From Devosia oryziradicis (lineage in GTDB: Bacteria > Pseudomonadota > Alphaproteobacteria > Rhizobiales > Devosiaceae): a stretch of DNA of 64,000 nt. The notes under the pieces are model-generated. The model made no database searches, was not told where the DNA came from, and saw only the letters and a list, made by a program, of their open reading frames with translations. Below, one piece after another: positions 33,459 to 42,265 of this stretch. Each line of letters opens with the position of its first letter. Position 1 is the stretch's first letter. A program made the position numbers and the translations under genes. The stretch lies in the NCBI RefSeq assembly GCF_016698645.1, contig NZ_CP068047.1, positions 1 through 64,000 on the forward strand. The letters run 5' to 3'.

Positions 33459-35012
33459 ATGAGCATCCGCGGGCCCGAAGCCCTGGCCAGCCTCGACGAG
33501 GCCATGCGCGATATCCGTCGCGAAGAAGAAGACATCACCAAGCGACTCGCCCGTTCGGCCGAAAAGGTCGGCAAGATCAAGGAGACCGAGGCCGAGCTGT
33601 TCCGGCAGCTGGCGCAATTGCGGCTCGATCCGGCGGTGCAGGGCGAACTGGATGGGCGCATTTCGGCTGCGGAAGCCAAAGCCCGCGACATGCTCAAGAT
33701 GCATGCCAAGGATCTCGGCAAGGCCGAACAGGATATTGCCGAGCTCGATGCGGCTTTGGCCCGGCTCACGGCCGAGCGTACCGAGGCACTGCGCGTCTTC
33801 GAAGGTCACCAGACCGAGCTCAAGGCCCTGGCTGCCCGCCTGGGTGCCACCATCGCCAAGGAACCGGGCTTTGCCGCCAAGCGCAGCCAGGCCAGCGAGC
33901 TGGCCGCGGTCGCGGCGCAGTCCATGCGCAAGACCGAGCAGGCCGAAGCGGATCGCGAAGAGAAGGGCAAGCCTTATCGCGACGATCCGCTGTTTATGTA
34001 TCTATGGGAAGCCGGTTACGGTACCGCGAGCTATCGCGCCAACAACTTCATCCGCTATCTGGATGGCCTGGTCGCCAACCTGGTCGGTTTCCAAAAGGCA
34101 CGGCCCAACTTTGCCATGCTGAACGAGATTCCGCTGCGGCTGCGCGAACATGCCGAGCGGCAGATCGAGAATGCCAAGGCGGCGGAAGCCGAGCTCGATG
34201 CGCTCGAAACGGCAGCGATCGACAATGCCGGCGGCAAGCCGATGCGCGACGCCATGGAAGCTGCGCAGCAAAAGATCGACGCCTTCGACGCCGAGATCGT
34301 CGCCATCGAGGACAGGCGCGATGAGACGGCCAAGGCGCTGACCACCCTGTCGCAGGGTGGCAACCCGGCCTTCGAGGGCGCGCTGACCGAGCTGGCCACA
34401 GCGTTGGGACGCGAGGATATCCAGACCCTGCTGGCCGAGGCCCGGCGGACCCGCACCGGCCAGGACGATACGATCGTGGCGCAGATCGACGATGCGCGCG
34501 CCCGCGCCAAGGAAGAGGAAGGCGAGACGCGCGAGCTCAACGAGCGCCTCAAGACGCTGGCCGCGCGACGGCGCGAGCTCGAAGACATCCAATGGGAATT
34601 CAAGAAGCAGCGGTTCGATGATCCGCGCTCGACCTTCCGCGAGGACAAGCTGGTGGGCGACCTGCTCAACGATTTCCTGCGCGGCGGCATATCGGCAGCA
34701 TCATACTGGGATCAGTGGCAGCGCAGCCAGAACTGGAGCGCCGGCACCAGCGACTGGGGTGGCGGCGTTGGCCTGCCAAACAATGGCCGTCGTTCCAGTT
34801 CGCCCTGGCCCGACAATGGCGGCAGCACCTTCAACTGGCCCGATTCCAGCTTCGGCGGCGGCAGCGGCAAGTCCAAGCCGCGGGGCAATTCCGGCGGCTT
34901 CGGCGGCGGGTGGGGCGGCGGCTCAAGCAGCGGCGGCGGCTTCTCCCGCCCGCGCACCGGCAGCCAGGGCACGCGCAAACATTCCGGCTTCAAGACCGGC
35001 GGCGGGTTTTAG
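33459..35012 (+). CDS. Unknown long coiled-coil protein with Gly/Ser-rich tail; third gene of the cassette
   Basis: The 517-residue protein has no signal or membrane helix. Residues 1-145 and 225-390 are dense coiled coil (for example EDITKRLARSAEKVGKIKET). Between them is a short less charged part (about 168-215, DDPLFMYLWEAGYGTASYRA) that may be a folded module. The last ~100 residues are a low-complexity tail of Gly, Ser, Arg, Trp and Pro (for example GGFGGGWGGGSSSGGGF), suggestive of a disordered, possibly phase-separating or RNA/membrane-binding tail. It starts four bases after the second gene. Its function is unknown. Confidence 0.72.
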   Translation: MSIRGPEALASLDEAMRDIRREEEDITKRLARSAEKVGKIKETEAELFRQLAQLRLDPAVQGELDGRISAAEAKARDMLKMHAKDLGKAEQDIAELDAALARLTAERTEALRVFEGHQTELKALAARLGATIAKEPGFAAKRSQASELAAVAAQSMRKTEQAEADREEKGKPYRDDPLFMYLWEAGYGTASYRANNFIRYLDGLVANLVGFQKARPNFAMLNEIPLRLREHAERQIENAKAAEAELDALETAAIDNAGGKPMRDAMEAAQQKIDAFDAEIVAIEDRRDETAKALTTLSQGGNPAFEGALTELATALGREDIQTLLAEARRTRTGQDDTIVAQIDDARARAKEEEGETRELNERLKTLAARRRELEDIQWEFKKQRFDDPRSTFREDKLVGDLLNDFLRGGISAASYWDQWQRSQNWSAGTSDWGGGVGLPNNGRRSSSPWPDNGGSTFNWPDSSFGGGSGKSKPRGNSGGFGGGWGGGSSSGGGFSRPRTGSQGTRKHSGFKTGGGF

Positions 35013-35042
35013 CCCTACACTACCGCGCATCTAGGCGGCCGA

Positions 35043-35441
35043 TCAGTTCGCCGCTGGCTGGGCCATCAGTTCCCAGACATTGCCTTCGCTGTCCTCGAAA
35101 TAGGCCGAATAGCCCCATTCGGACTGGGTTCCTTCAGTGATGACGGCGCCGCCGGCGGCAAGAACCCGGTGCAGGATGTCGTCGACCTCGGCCGGGCTCG
35201 ACGCCTGGTGGCTCAGGACGAATCCGGGCGTGCCGGCTACCGCGACATCCTTGCCCGCCGTCTGGGCGATCTGGTCGCGCGGAAAGAGCACGAAGGAGAA
35301 ATCGTTGGGAAAGAAGAAGGCCACGTGGTCCTCCCCTGCCCCGATCTGTTCGTCCTCGATCTCGAACAGCGTGCGATAGAAGGCAAAAGCGCGCTCCAGG
35401 TCGTCCACGCCAATGGTGATGATGGATATCGACGGCTTCAC
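35043..35441 (-). CDS. VOC-family (glyoxalase/bleomycin-resistance-like) protein
   Basis: The 132-residue metal-binding VOC domain consists of paired beta-alpha-beta-beta-beta units, with the openings ITIGVDDLERAFAFYRTLF and VDDILHRVLAAGGAVITEG and the closing YFEDSEGNVWELM (terminal Glu metal ligand). It could be a dioxygenase, a glyoxalase or an antibiotic-binding protein; the family alone does not decide. It is convergent with the coiled-coil cassette and separated from Sco by a paired palindrome. Confidence 0.85.
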   Translation of the reverse strand: MKPSISIITIGVDDLERAFAFYRTLFEIEDEQIGAGEDHVAFFFPNDFSFVLFPRDQIAQTAGKDVAVAGTPGFVLSHQASSPAEVDDILHRVLAAGGAVITEGTQSEWGYSAYFEDSEGNVWELMAQPAAN

Positions 35442-35487
35442 GGCGTGGCTCCTTTTTTTGCGCAGCCTAGCACGAAGTGCGATGCCG

Positions 35488-35600
35488 TCACCCCCTCCCA
35501 GCCTCCCCCATCAAGGGGAGGTGCCGCCCTGCGGATCAGGCTCAGTCATGCCCACGAGTGGCGGGAAACCTCCCCTTGATGGGGGAGGTAGGAGGGGGTG
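35488..35600. repeat. Paired GC-rich palindrome (CCTCCCCC family, second copy)
   Basis: 35488-35522 and 35568-35600 are near reverse complements, each with an inner hairpin built on CCTCCCCCATCAAGGGGAGG. Sequence and design match the pair at 20487-20601, 15 kb away. This shows an interspersed repeat family, not a local terminator. It lies between the VOC and sco genes. Confidence 0.85.
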
Positions 35601-35624
35601 CTTCACAAGCGCCGATAGCCGCTA

Positions 35625-36215
35625 TCACCACTTCCCGAGCAGGTTGCGTAGTTTGCCCAGGGCGCTGGCCTGGTCTTCGCGATAGGCGATGGTGCCCTGG
35701 AACGCGCCCGAGGCATCGAGCAGGAATACCGATGCGGTGTGGTCCATGGTATAGTCGCCGCCCTCGAGCGGAACGCGCTTGTAATAGACGCCCCAGGCCT
35801 TGGCGATCTTGTCGATCTCCTCGGACGTGCCGGTAATGCCGGTGATGCGGTCGCTGACCCAGCTCACATAGTCGCCCAGCATGGCCGGCGTATCGCGCTC
35901 GGGGTCGATGCTGACGAAATAGGCGCGGAGTTCCTTGCCCTCGTCGCCGAGGGCCTCGAACCAGGCTGCCATCTCGGCCATGGTGGTCGGGCAGACCTCG
36001 GGGCAATGGGTGAAGCCGAAGAACAGCGCCGATGGGTGGCCGGCGAATACGGTCTCGTCGACCGGATTGCCGTGGTGATCGACGAGGTCGAAGTCGGCCA
36101 CCCCAAAGCTGCCGGCCGCCGGCTGCTGGCGCAGCAGCAGGGCACCGGCGCCAGCCGTCAGCGCCAGGGCCGCCACCGCCACCCAGAGCCAGGTCCTGAT
36201 GGTACGGAGGGCCAT
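35625..36215 (-). CDS. Sco1/SenC/PrrC copper chaperone for cytochrome c oxidase
   Basis: The 196-residue membrane-anchored thioredoxin-fold protein delivers copper to the CuA site of cytochrome oxidase. It has an N-terminal anchor (about 8-28), the copper-binding CPEVC at Cys71 and Cys75, and the conserved His159 (YTMDHTASVFL). All three ligands are present. Its ATG shares one base with the PCuAC stop (TGATG), so the two are translationally coupled. Confidence 0.94.
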   Translation of the reverse strand: MALRTIRTWLWVAVAALALTAGAGALLLRQQPAAGSFGVADFDLVDHHGNPVDETVFAGHPSALFFGFTHCPEVCPTTMAEMAAWFEALGDEGKELRAYFVSIDPERDTPAMLGDYVSWVSDRITGITGTSEEIDKIAKAWGVYYKRVPLEGGDYTMDHTASVFLLDASGAFQGTIAYREDQASALGKLRNLLGKW

Positions 36216-36700
36216 CAGTGCGCATGCCCCATGGCGGTCGGTGCATCGGCGGCGGCCGCCTCGACGGGCAGCAGCACTTCCACCGAGCCGGCCTTTTCGA
36301 AGGTCAGCGTGACGGGCACTGTCTCGCCTTCGACAAAGGGCTGCTTGAGGCCTATGAACATGATGTGGAAGCCGCCGGGCGCCAGCACCACGGTTTCGCC
36401 GGCCGGAATTTCCAGGCCATCGGGCAGCTCGCGCATCTTCATGACCTCGCCCTCCATGGCCATTTCATGAATCTGCGTATCGCCGGCAACGGCGGAGGTG
36501 GCCGAGACGAGGCGATCGGCCTCCGGGCCTTCGTTTTCGATGGTGAGGAAGCCGCCGCCCACCGGAGCATTGGGCAGGGTGGCGCGGGTAAACGGCAGCG
36601 AGATGTTGATGGCACCCAGGTGGGTAACGCCGTCATGGGCGAAGGCGGGGGTGACGACAAGAAGGGTGGCCGCGATGGCGGCGCGAAGCAGGCGGATCAT
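36215..36700 (-). CDS. PCuAC-type periplasmic copper chaperone
   Basis: The 161-residue exported protein has a signal peptide (residues 1-21, cleaved after PAFA). The copper-binding set His78-X10-Met89-X22-His112-X-Met114 is almost exactly the family motif H-X10-M-X21-H-X-M. PCuAC passes Cu(I) to Sco or directly to oxidase. ATG 36700 is chosen because it begins the signal peptide; the open frame upstream to 37009 is not credible. It lies between the DUF2946-like gene and sco. Confidence 0.93.
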   Translation of the reverse strand: MIRLLRAAIAATLLVVTPAFAHDGVTHLGAINISLPFTRATLPNAPVGGGFLTIENEGPEADRLVSATSAVAGDTQIHEMAMEGEVMKMRELPDGLEIPAGETVVLAPGGFHIMFIGLKQPFVEGETVPVTLTFEKAGSVEVLLPVEAAAADAPTAMGHAH

Positions 36701-36752
36701 GAGGATATTCCGGTTCGGTGAAAAGGTCTGGTCGGCCCGAAGGCCATGCAAC

Positions 36753-37133
36753 TCAGACCGAAACCGGAGGGGCACGGGGACCGGCGGGCGGCGCAGTGGC
36801 TCGCGGCCCGGACATGGCCAGGGCCGCCGGGCGCGGCGCGGCAAGGGCGACATCGTGGCGAACCGGCTGGATATCGAGTACGGGCAGCGCGAATTCGGCC
36901 TTGCCGACGCCGGTCGCCGGACATTTGGCGATAGCGGCGTCGCTATCCGGTTTGTCCACGCCGTCAGCCGTGCACAGCACCCAGCTGGCCTGGGTCGTGG
37001 TGTAGCCAAGCTCCTCGAACGCCAGCTGGCTGGCGCGGGCCTGGTGCAATGGCGACAGCACGGTCAGCAGATAGATGGCGAGCACGGCCAAGGCCGTACC
37101 GATCTCCCTGCCAATGCGTCGCGTGGTGCTCAT
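36753..37133 (-). CDS. Small membrane-anchored protein with a cysteine pair (DUF2946-like)
   Basis: The 126-residue protein has a membrane segment or signal (about 12-33). It is followed by a short domain with two Cys (WVLCTADG and IAKCPATG) and then a Pro/Ala-rich tail of ~40 residues. Placement directly before PCuAC and Sco, and the small cysteine layout, match proteins labelled DUF2946 in copper operons. I infer a role in copper handling in the periplasm. Its identity is less certain than that of its neighbours. Confidence 0.65.
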   Translation of the reverse strand: MSTTRRIGREIGTALAVLAIYLLTVLSPLHQARASQLAFEELGYTTTQASWVLCTADGVDKPDSDAAIAKCPATGVGKAEFALPVLDIQPVRHDVALAAPRPAALAMSGPRATAPPAGPRAPPVSV

Positions 37134-37195
37134 AGGCTAGTCATAGGCCGCCGCGCTCCGTCGCGGAAGGGATGAAGTGTCGCAACACCCCTCCG

Positions 37196-38107
37196 TCAGG
37201 TCGAGGGCATGTAGGTTTCGTTGCAAAGCGCAATGAAGCTCTTCATCGCCGCCGACAGGGGCGAGGTCTTGCGGCGGGCAACCAGCAACTGGCGCAGCGC
37301 CCATGGCTCATCCACCGGGGCGCAGACGAGGTCGGTGCCGGCCAGCAGATGCAGGCTCGTCGAGCGCAGGAAGCCGATGCCGAAGCCGGCTTCCACCATG
37401 CGGACCAGCGCCGGAAAGCTCTCGACACGCAGGTTCTCGACCAGCGGCTTGCCCGCCTTGCGTGCCGCCTCGCCGAGCAGGCGGTCGAGCGAGCCGGCCT
37501 GGTGGATGCCGACGATGGCGTGATTGAGCACGGTATCGAAGGCGATGCCCTTGCGTGGCTCGATCTGCCCGGCGAGCGGATGGTCGGGTGGCGCCAGCAC
37601 CCAGACGCGATCGTCCTCGAAGGGTTTGATCTCGAAGCGGGTGAAGTCGTAATGGTCCGAAACGATGGCGATGTCGGCCCGGCCCTCGTCGATGGCCAGC
37701 AGCGCCTTGGCGGCGCCCATTTCCTGGATGTCGAGCGCGATGCCGGCATGCTTGGCGGCATAGCGGGCCAGCAGCTCCGGCAGGCGGCCGGTCAGTGCCG
37801 AGCTGGTACAGGCCAGCCGCAAACTGCCACGCAGGCCGCTGCCGAAATCGGCCATCACGGCATCGAGGTCGGCGATGGCGCGCAGCACCGTGCGGCAGCC
37901 TTGGGCATAGGCTTCACCGGCTGTCGTCAGCTTGACGCCATGGGCGGAGCGGTCGAACAGCACCACGCCGAGCCGGCTTTCCAGATCGGAAACACGGCGG
38001 CTGACGGCCGAGGAGGCGATGCCTTCGCGCTCGGCAGCGCGGCCGATGGCGCCGGTTTCGGCCAGCAAAAGAATGAGCCGCGCCGTAACGCTGTCGAATG
38101 GTGCCAT
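37196..38107 (-). CDS. LysR-family transcriptional regulator
   Basis: The 303-residue regulator has an N-terminal winged helix-turn-helix (about 3-62, AIGRAAEREGIASSAVSRRVSDLE) and a periplasmic-binding-like effector domain (about 90-295). ATG 38107 has GGGAG upstream. It lies 35 bases downstream of, and in the same direction as, the TauE/SafE gene. It may regulate that exporter, though LysR genes are more often divergent from their targets. Confidence 0.9.
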   Translation of the reverse strand: MAPFDSVTARLILLLAETGAIGRAAEREGIASSAVSRRVSDLESRLGVVLFDRSAHGVKLTTAGEAYAQGCRTVLRAIADLDAVMADFGSGLRGSLRLACTSSALTGRLPELLARYAAKHAGIALDIQEMGAAKALLAIDEGRADIAIVSDHYDFTRFEIKPFEDDRVWVLAPPDHPLAGQIEPRKGIAFDTVLNHAIVGIHQAGSLDRLLGEAARKAGKPLVENLRVESFPALVRMVEAGFGIGFLRSTSLHLLAGTDLVCAPVDEPWALRQLLVARRKTSPLSAAMKSFIALCNETYMPST

Positions 38108-38142
38108 GTCGTCTCCCTGGATTGGCACCATACCCATCGGCG

Positions 38143-38880
38143 TCAGATCAGCAAGGTCAGGCCGCGGACGAGATAGAAAATCCCGATCGCGGTGACGATC
38201 CAGCGCGTCCAGGCGCGGAAATTGGCGTCAGTCAGCCGCTGCAGGATCCAGTGTCCCGCGCTGGTGCCGGCGATGGCAAAGGGGGCGGCCACGGCGATGG
38301 CGGCCCATTCGAATGGCGCGAGCACCGTGGCGGCGTTCCAATAGAACACCACCTTGGCCGCGTGCGAGATCACCTGCGTGGCGGCCTTGGTGGCAATGAC
38401 CTTGCGCCGGTCCATAGTGGTGCGGATGAAGAAGATATCGACCGTTGGCCCGGAAACCCCAACCGCCAGGTTGAGCCCGCCGCCGAGCACGCCACAGATA
38501 AAGGCATGGTGCGGCTTGCTGGCATCGAGGGCCAGCCAGGATTGCGGGATCCAGACCAGGATGGGTAAGAGGCCAATGGCGATGCATACGGTCGCCAGGT
38601 CCGGCGTATAACGGATGATGAACAAGGCGACGCCTGCAACCAGCAGGCCAAGGCAAATCGTGCCCAGGATCCTCCAGTCGATGAAGGCGCGGGAAAAGAA
38701 TGCCCGCGAGCCGTTGGCGATGATCTGGATGGCGCCCTGCACGGCGATGGCCGTCCCTACCGGCAGGATGGCGAGCAGGATACCCAGCAGCACCAGCCCG
38801 CCGGCCATGCCGAACACGCCTGATAGCGTGGAGGTAAAGAACACCGCCACCAGCAGGGCAGCGGCAATTGGAAGGCTCAT
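38143..38880 (-). CDS. TauE/SafE-family sulfite/organic-anion exporter
   Basis: The 245-residue membrane protein has about eight helices and the family's first repeat opening FFTSTLSGVFGMAGGLVLLG. Its mirror in the second half is GVLGGGLNLAVGVSGPTVDIFF. The family exports sulfite, sulfoacetate or other small anions. It is followed by a LysR gene in the same direction. The substrate is not known. Confidence 0.87.
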   Translation of the reverse strand: MSLPIAAALLVAVFFTSTLSGVFGMAGGLVLLGILLAILPVGTAIAVQGAIQIIANGSRAFFSRAFIDWRILGTICLGLLVAGVALFIIRYTPDLATVCIAIGLLPILVWIPQSWLALDASKPHHAFICGVLGGGLNLAVGVSGPTVDIFFIRTTMDRRKVIATKAATQVISHAAKVVFYWNAATVLAPFEWAAIAVAAPFAIAGTSAGHWILQRLTDANFRAWTRWIVTAIGIFYLVRGLTLLI

Positions 38881-38971
38881 GGCTTGCTCCGTCGTTGGCC
38901 CACTTGTGCGCGCGCGCACCTGTTTGGGCTAGGACGGATTGGGCAAGGCGGGGTGCCGAACGCGCCCGCGG

Positions 38972-40270
38972 CTACCGGGCCAGGCTGGGGAAGTAATCCT
39001 TGGCGGTCGGCGCCAGCAGCTCGGGAATGTCAGCCAGCGGCACCGTCACGAGGTCGTCCGTGCAGGCGAAGTTGACATGGGGCAGGCCAACCAGGCTGAA
39101 GATGGCGGTATCGCCGGGGCCAAAGCGCACGCCCAGATTGGTGGTGATGAGCTCCTCGACACCGCAGTCGGCCGCATAGTCTGGGTCCTGCGGCTGGTAG
39201 TTGGCCAACACGTAATCGATAAGGGGCTGGCCCGGCGTCCAATAGTATTGTTCCGGCGCCGCCAGTGCCGCGACGGGATCGACGGTCGCATGGTAGTCGT
39301 CGATCTTGCTGGTGGCGGTCCAGTCCTTGAATATGCGGACCAGCGGCAGGTCCTCGCCGGTCTTCACATCGATGATATAGCTGTCGGAGTGGTTGTTGGG
39401 GTGGGCACCGCCGCACCAGGTGCTGCCGCTTTCCATCCAACCCATGACCGTGGGCGACAGATAGCCGACTGCAATATTCTCGCCGTCATAATCGCCCAGC
39501 GAGCCGCCTTCCATGCTGACGTCGTAGCCGGAATAGGTGAGGCCGGCATAGGCATTGTTGAGGCAGGAGAGCGCGGCGACATTGATGATGCCGTGACGCT
39601 CGGCGAGGGCCCGATTGGCCGCGTCGGGCGAGCTGCCATCGGCCAGGGCGACGATGCGGGGAAACTCGAAGATCGTCCGCGGGTCGCTGACGAAGCGGAA
39701 GCTCGACCCGTCGAGTTCCTGGATATCGCCTTCGGTGAGGGCGACGTCCATCTTGGCGAATTCATAGGGTGCGGTCGCCGCGGACAAGCCGCCGTAATTG
39801 GCCCAGATCTGCATGAAGACACTGTCGGCCAGGCCCATGGGCGTGATCTCGGTCCCCTCAGGAAGCGACCGGCGACCGATCTCTACCAGGTTCACGTCGA
39901 GCGTCTTGCCCGGCTTGCCCTCGGGCGCCCAGGTGCCGCTGAGCGTCTTGCCATCGGCGGAAAAGTTCAGCGTCCAGTGCCCACCAATGGGCGGGTCGGT
40001 GATCATGCCATCGTCACCGATGATGCAGGTCGCTTCGCTGCAGGGCGCCTCCTCGGCAAATTCGAAGCTCTCGATGCCATCGAGATTATGCAGCGGGATA
40101 TCGCCGCCCACGGCCATGTAGCTATAGCGTCCCTGCACCATGCCAACCGCGGGATCGGTCAGCTCGACCAGGATGTCGCTGCGCCCCAGGGTACCCCTAT
40201 AGGTGACGGCGTCGAAGGCGAGGACGGGCGTGGTGGATAGCAGGACGGCAGCTAAAATGGTCAGGCGCAT
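38972..40270 (-). CDS. Secreted protein with RsiV/DUF3298-like C-terminal domain
   Basis: The 432-residue exported protein has a signal peptide (about 1-19, cleaved near VLAFD). The C-terminal part contains GGAHPNNHSDSYIIDVKTGE and FSLVGLPHVNFACTDD. The first resembles the GGAH...dlktGk...L..lF motif of DUF3298 proteins such as RsiV, which bind lysozyme in Bacillus. The N-terminal ~200 residues are unrecognised. Six Cys residues suggest disulfides. It is alone in direction upstream of the TauE gene. Confidence 0.65.
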   Translation of the reverse strand: MRLTILAAVLLSTTPVLAFDAVTYRGTLGRSDILVELTDPAVGMVQGRYSYMAVGGDIPLHNLDGIESFEFAEEAPCSEATCIIGDDGMITDPPIGGHWTLNFSADGKTLSGTWAPEGKPGKTLDVNLVEIGRRSLPEGTEITPMGLADSVFMQIWANYGGLSAATAPYEFAKMDVALTEGDIQELDGSSFRFVSDPRTIFEFPRIVALADGSSPDAANRALAERHGIINVAALSCLNNAYAGLTYSGYDVSMEGGSLGDYDGENIAVGYLSPTVMGWMESGSTWCGGAHPNNHSDSYIIDVKTGEDLPLVRIFKDWTATSKIDDYHATVDPVAALAAPEQYYWTPGQPLIDYVLANYQPQDPDYAADCGVEELITTNLGVRFGPGDTAIFSLVGLPHVNFACTDDLVTVPLADIPELLAPTAKDYFPSLAR

Positions 40271-40366
40271 GGAGTTTCTCCGCTCTTGCGCCTCCTCTAG
40301 CATGCCCAGCTGAACGCGTTCTGAACGATGGCCGGCGAGGACCAACCAAGGAGCCGCCTTCGCCCC

Positions 40367-42265
40367 TCAGGTGCTCGCCGCCTTGGCATTGGCCTGTGCC
40401 ACCAGCTCGTCGGGGATGTCGTCGAAGCTGGCATAGTTCATGTTGTAGAGCTTGGCATAGAGGCCGTGCTTTTCCATGAGCTGGTCATGGTTGCCGGTCT
40501 CGATCAGTTCGCCATTCTGCAGCACGATGATGCGGTCGGCACCGCGGATGGTGGCGAGGCGATGGGCAATGACCATGCCGGTGCGCCCCTCGAGCAGCGT
40601 CAGCAGCGCCTTCTGGATCTGGCGTTCGGTGTAGGAGTCGATGTTGGCGGTGGCTTCGTCGAGCACCAGGATCTTGGCGTCGGCGACCAGCGCCCGGGCA
40701 AAGCTCAAGAGCTGCCTTTGGCCCAGCGACAGGTTGGAGCCGCGTTGTTCCAGCATGCCGTCATAGCCGCCGGGCAGGCGCGTGATGAAATCATGCGCAC
40801 CCACGGCCTTGGCGGCGGCGATGACATCCTCACGCGTCGCCGAAGCCTTGTTGTAGCGGATGTTGTCAAACACCGACCCGGTGAACAGGAACGGCTCCTG
40901 CAGCACCATGGCGACCTGCTCGCCCAGCGACTGCTGGGTGACGTCGCGCACATCATGGCCGCCCACCAGTACGGCGCCGGACTGCACTTCGTAGAAGCGG
41001 TGGACCAGCGACATGGCCGAGGTCTTGCCCGAACCGGTAGGCCCAACCAGCGCGACGGTTTCGCCCGGATTGACCTTGAAGCTGACATTCTTGAGCACTG
41101 GCCTGTCGGCGCTGTAGCCAAAGACCACATTGCGAAACTCGACCGAGCCATCCATGTCGCGCGTCAGTTCGATGGCACCGGGCTTGTCGGTAATGGAGGC
41201 CGGGATATCGAGCACCTCGGTGATGCGGCGGCCCGAGGTCATGGCGCGCTGCATGATGGAATACTGCATGGTCAGCGAGCGGATCGGATCAAAGAAGCGC
41301 TGGATATAAAACAGGAAGGCGACGATGACGCCGATCTCGAGCCCGCCGTTGAGCACCAGCGAACCGCCCACCACCACGACGATGGCCATGGCGATGCCCG
41401 TGAGGCTGTCGACGATGGGCACCATGACCTGGGCATAGCGCGAGCCGGTGAGCTGGGTCAGCAGATTGTTGTAGGCCTTGTCGTCATAGAGGTCGAAATT
41501 GACCTTCTGGCGATCAAGGTTCTGCACGGTGCGGACGCCGTTGATGCCCTCGGCCATGGCGCCTGCCGTGATCGAATTGGTTTCATGCGCCGCCCAGAAG
41601 GCACGCTTGGCCGGTGGCAGCCAGAAGATGCGCACGATGAACAGGATCGGCATTGTAGACAGAGTCAAAAGGCCCAGCCGGAAGTCGAGCGACAGCAGCA
41701 CCACGACGATGCCGATCAGCAGCACCATGTCGCCCACCGAAATCACCGAGGTTTCGAGGAATTCCTGCATGGAATTGACGTCACCTTGCAGGCGGCTCAT
41801 CAGCCGGCCCACTTCGGTCTTGTCCATGAAGCTCAGCGACACGCGCTGCAGCTGGGCGAACATGGCTCGCCGCATGTCGAACAGCACATTTTCGGCGACC
41901 TGGCCGACCTGGCTTTCCTGGATCCAGGAGGCGGCGTAGTTGACCGTGACCACCAGGGCAAAGGCGATCACCGACCAGGTCAGGTTGGTGGCGTTGCCGC
42001 CCGCTGTCATGCCGCTGTCGATGGCCCGCCCGATGATCAAGGGAATGGCGAGCTGTGTGGCGGTGAAGACCAGCACGGCTGCTACCGACAGGTAGATCTT
42101 GAGGCGATAGGGTCGCACGAAGGCCCAGATGCGGCGTACCGTCTTGGGGTCATAGGCCTTGCCGAAGATTTCCTCTTCGATGCGATGGCTGCCGACGCTG
42201 GCGCGCGGCGGCCGTTGGCCGGGGTAGCTGGCCGTGTCGCGTTCGTCTTCTTCGATGGCGCTCAT
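40367..42265 (-). CDS. ABC exporter half-transporter, canonical ATP site (partner of the 42262-44118 gene)
   Basis: The 632-residue half-transporter has an N-terminal six-helix membrane domain (about 50-360) and a C-terminal ATPase. The latter has Walker A GPTGSGKTS, signature LSLGQRQLL (an unusual L-S-L-G in place of LSGG) and Walker B LVLDEATANID with the catalytic Glu. It resembles the MsbA/multidrug family. Its start overlaps the preceding half-transporter by four bases, so the two form one heterodimer. The substrate (lipid, drug or peptide) is unknown. Confidence 0.92.
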   Translation of the reverse strand: MSAIEEDERDTASYPGQRPPRASVGSHRIEEEIFGKAYDPKTVRRIWAFVRPYRLKIYLSVAAVLVFTATQLAIPLIIGRAIDSGMTAGGNATNLTWSVIAFALVVTVNYAASWIQESQVGQVAENVLFDMRRAMFAQLQRVSLSFMDKTEVGRLMSRLQGDVNSMQEFLETSVISVGDMVLLIGIVVVLLSLDFRLGLLTLSTMPILFIVRIFWLPPAKRAFWAAHETNSITAGAMAEGINGVRTVQNLDRQKVNFDLYDDKAYNNLLTQLTGSRYAQVMVPIVDSLTGIAMAIVVVVGGSLVLNGGLEIGVIVAFLFYIQRFFDPIRSLTMQYSIMQRAMTSGRRITEVLDIPASITDKPGAIELTRDMDGSVEFRNVVFGYSADRPVLKNVSFKVNPGETVALVGPTGSGKTSAMSLVHRFYEVQSGAVLVGGHDVRDVTQQSLGEQVAMVLQEPFLFTGSVFDNIRYNKASATREDVIAAAKAVGAHDFITRLPGGYDGMLEQRGSNLSLGQRQLLSFARALVADAKILVLDEATANIDSYTERQIQKALLTLLEGRTGMVIAHRLATIRGADRIIVLQNGELIETGNHDQLMEKHGLYAKLYNMNYASFDDIPDELVAQANAKAAST

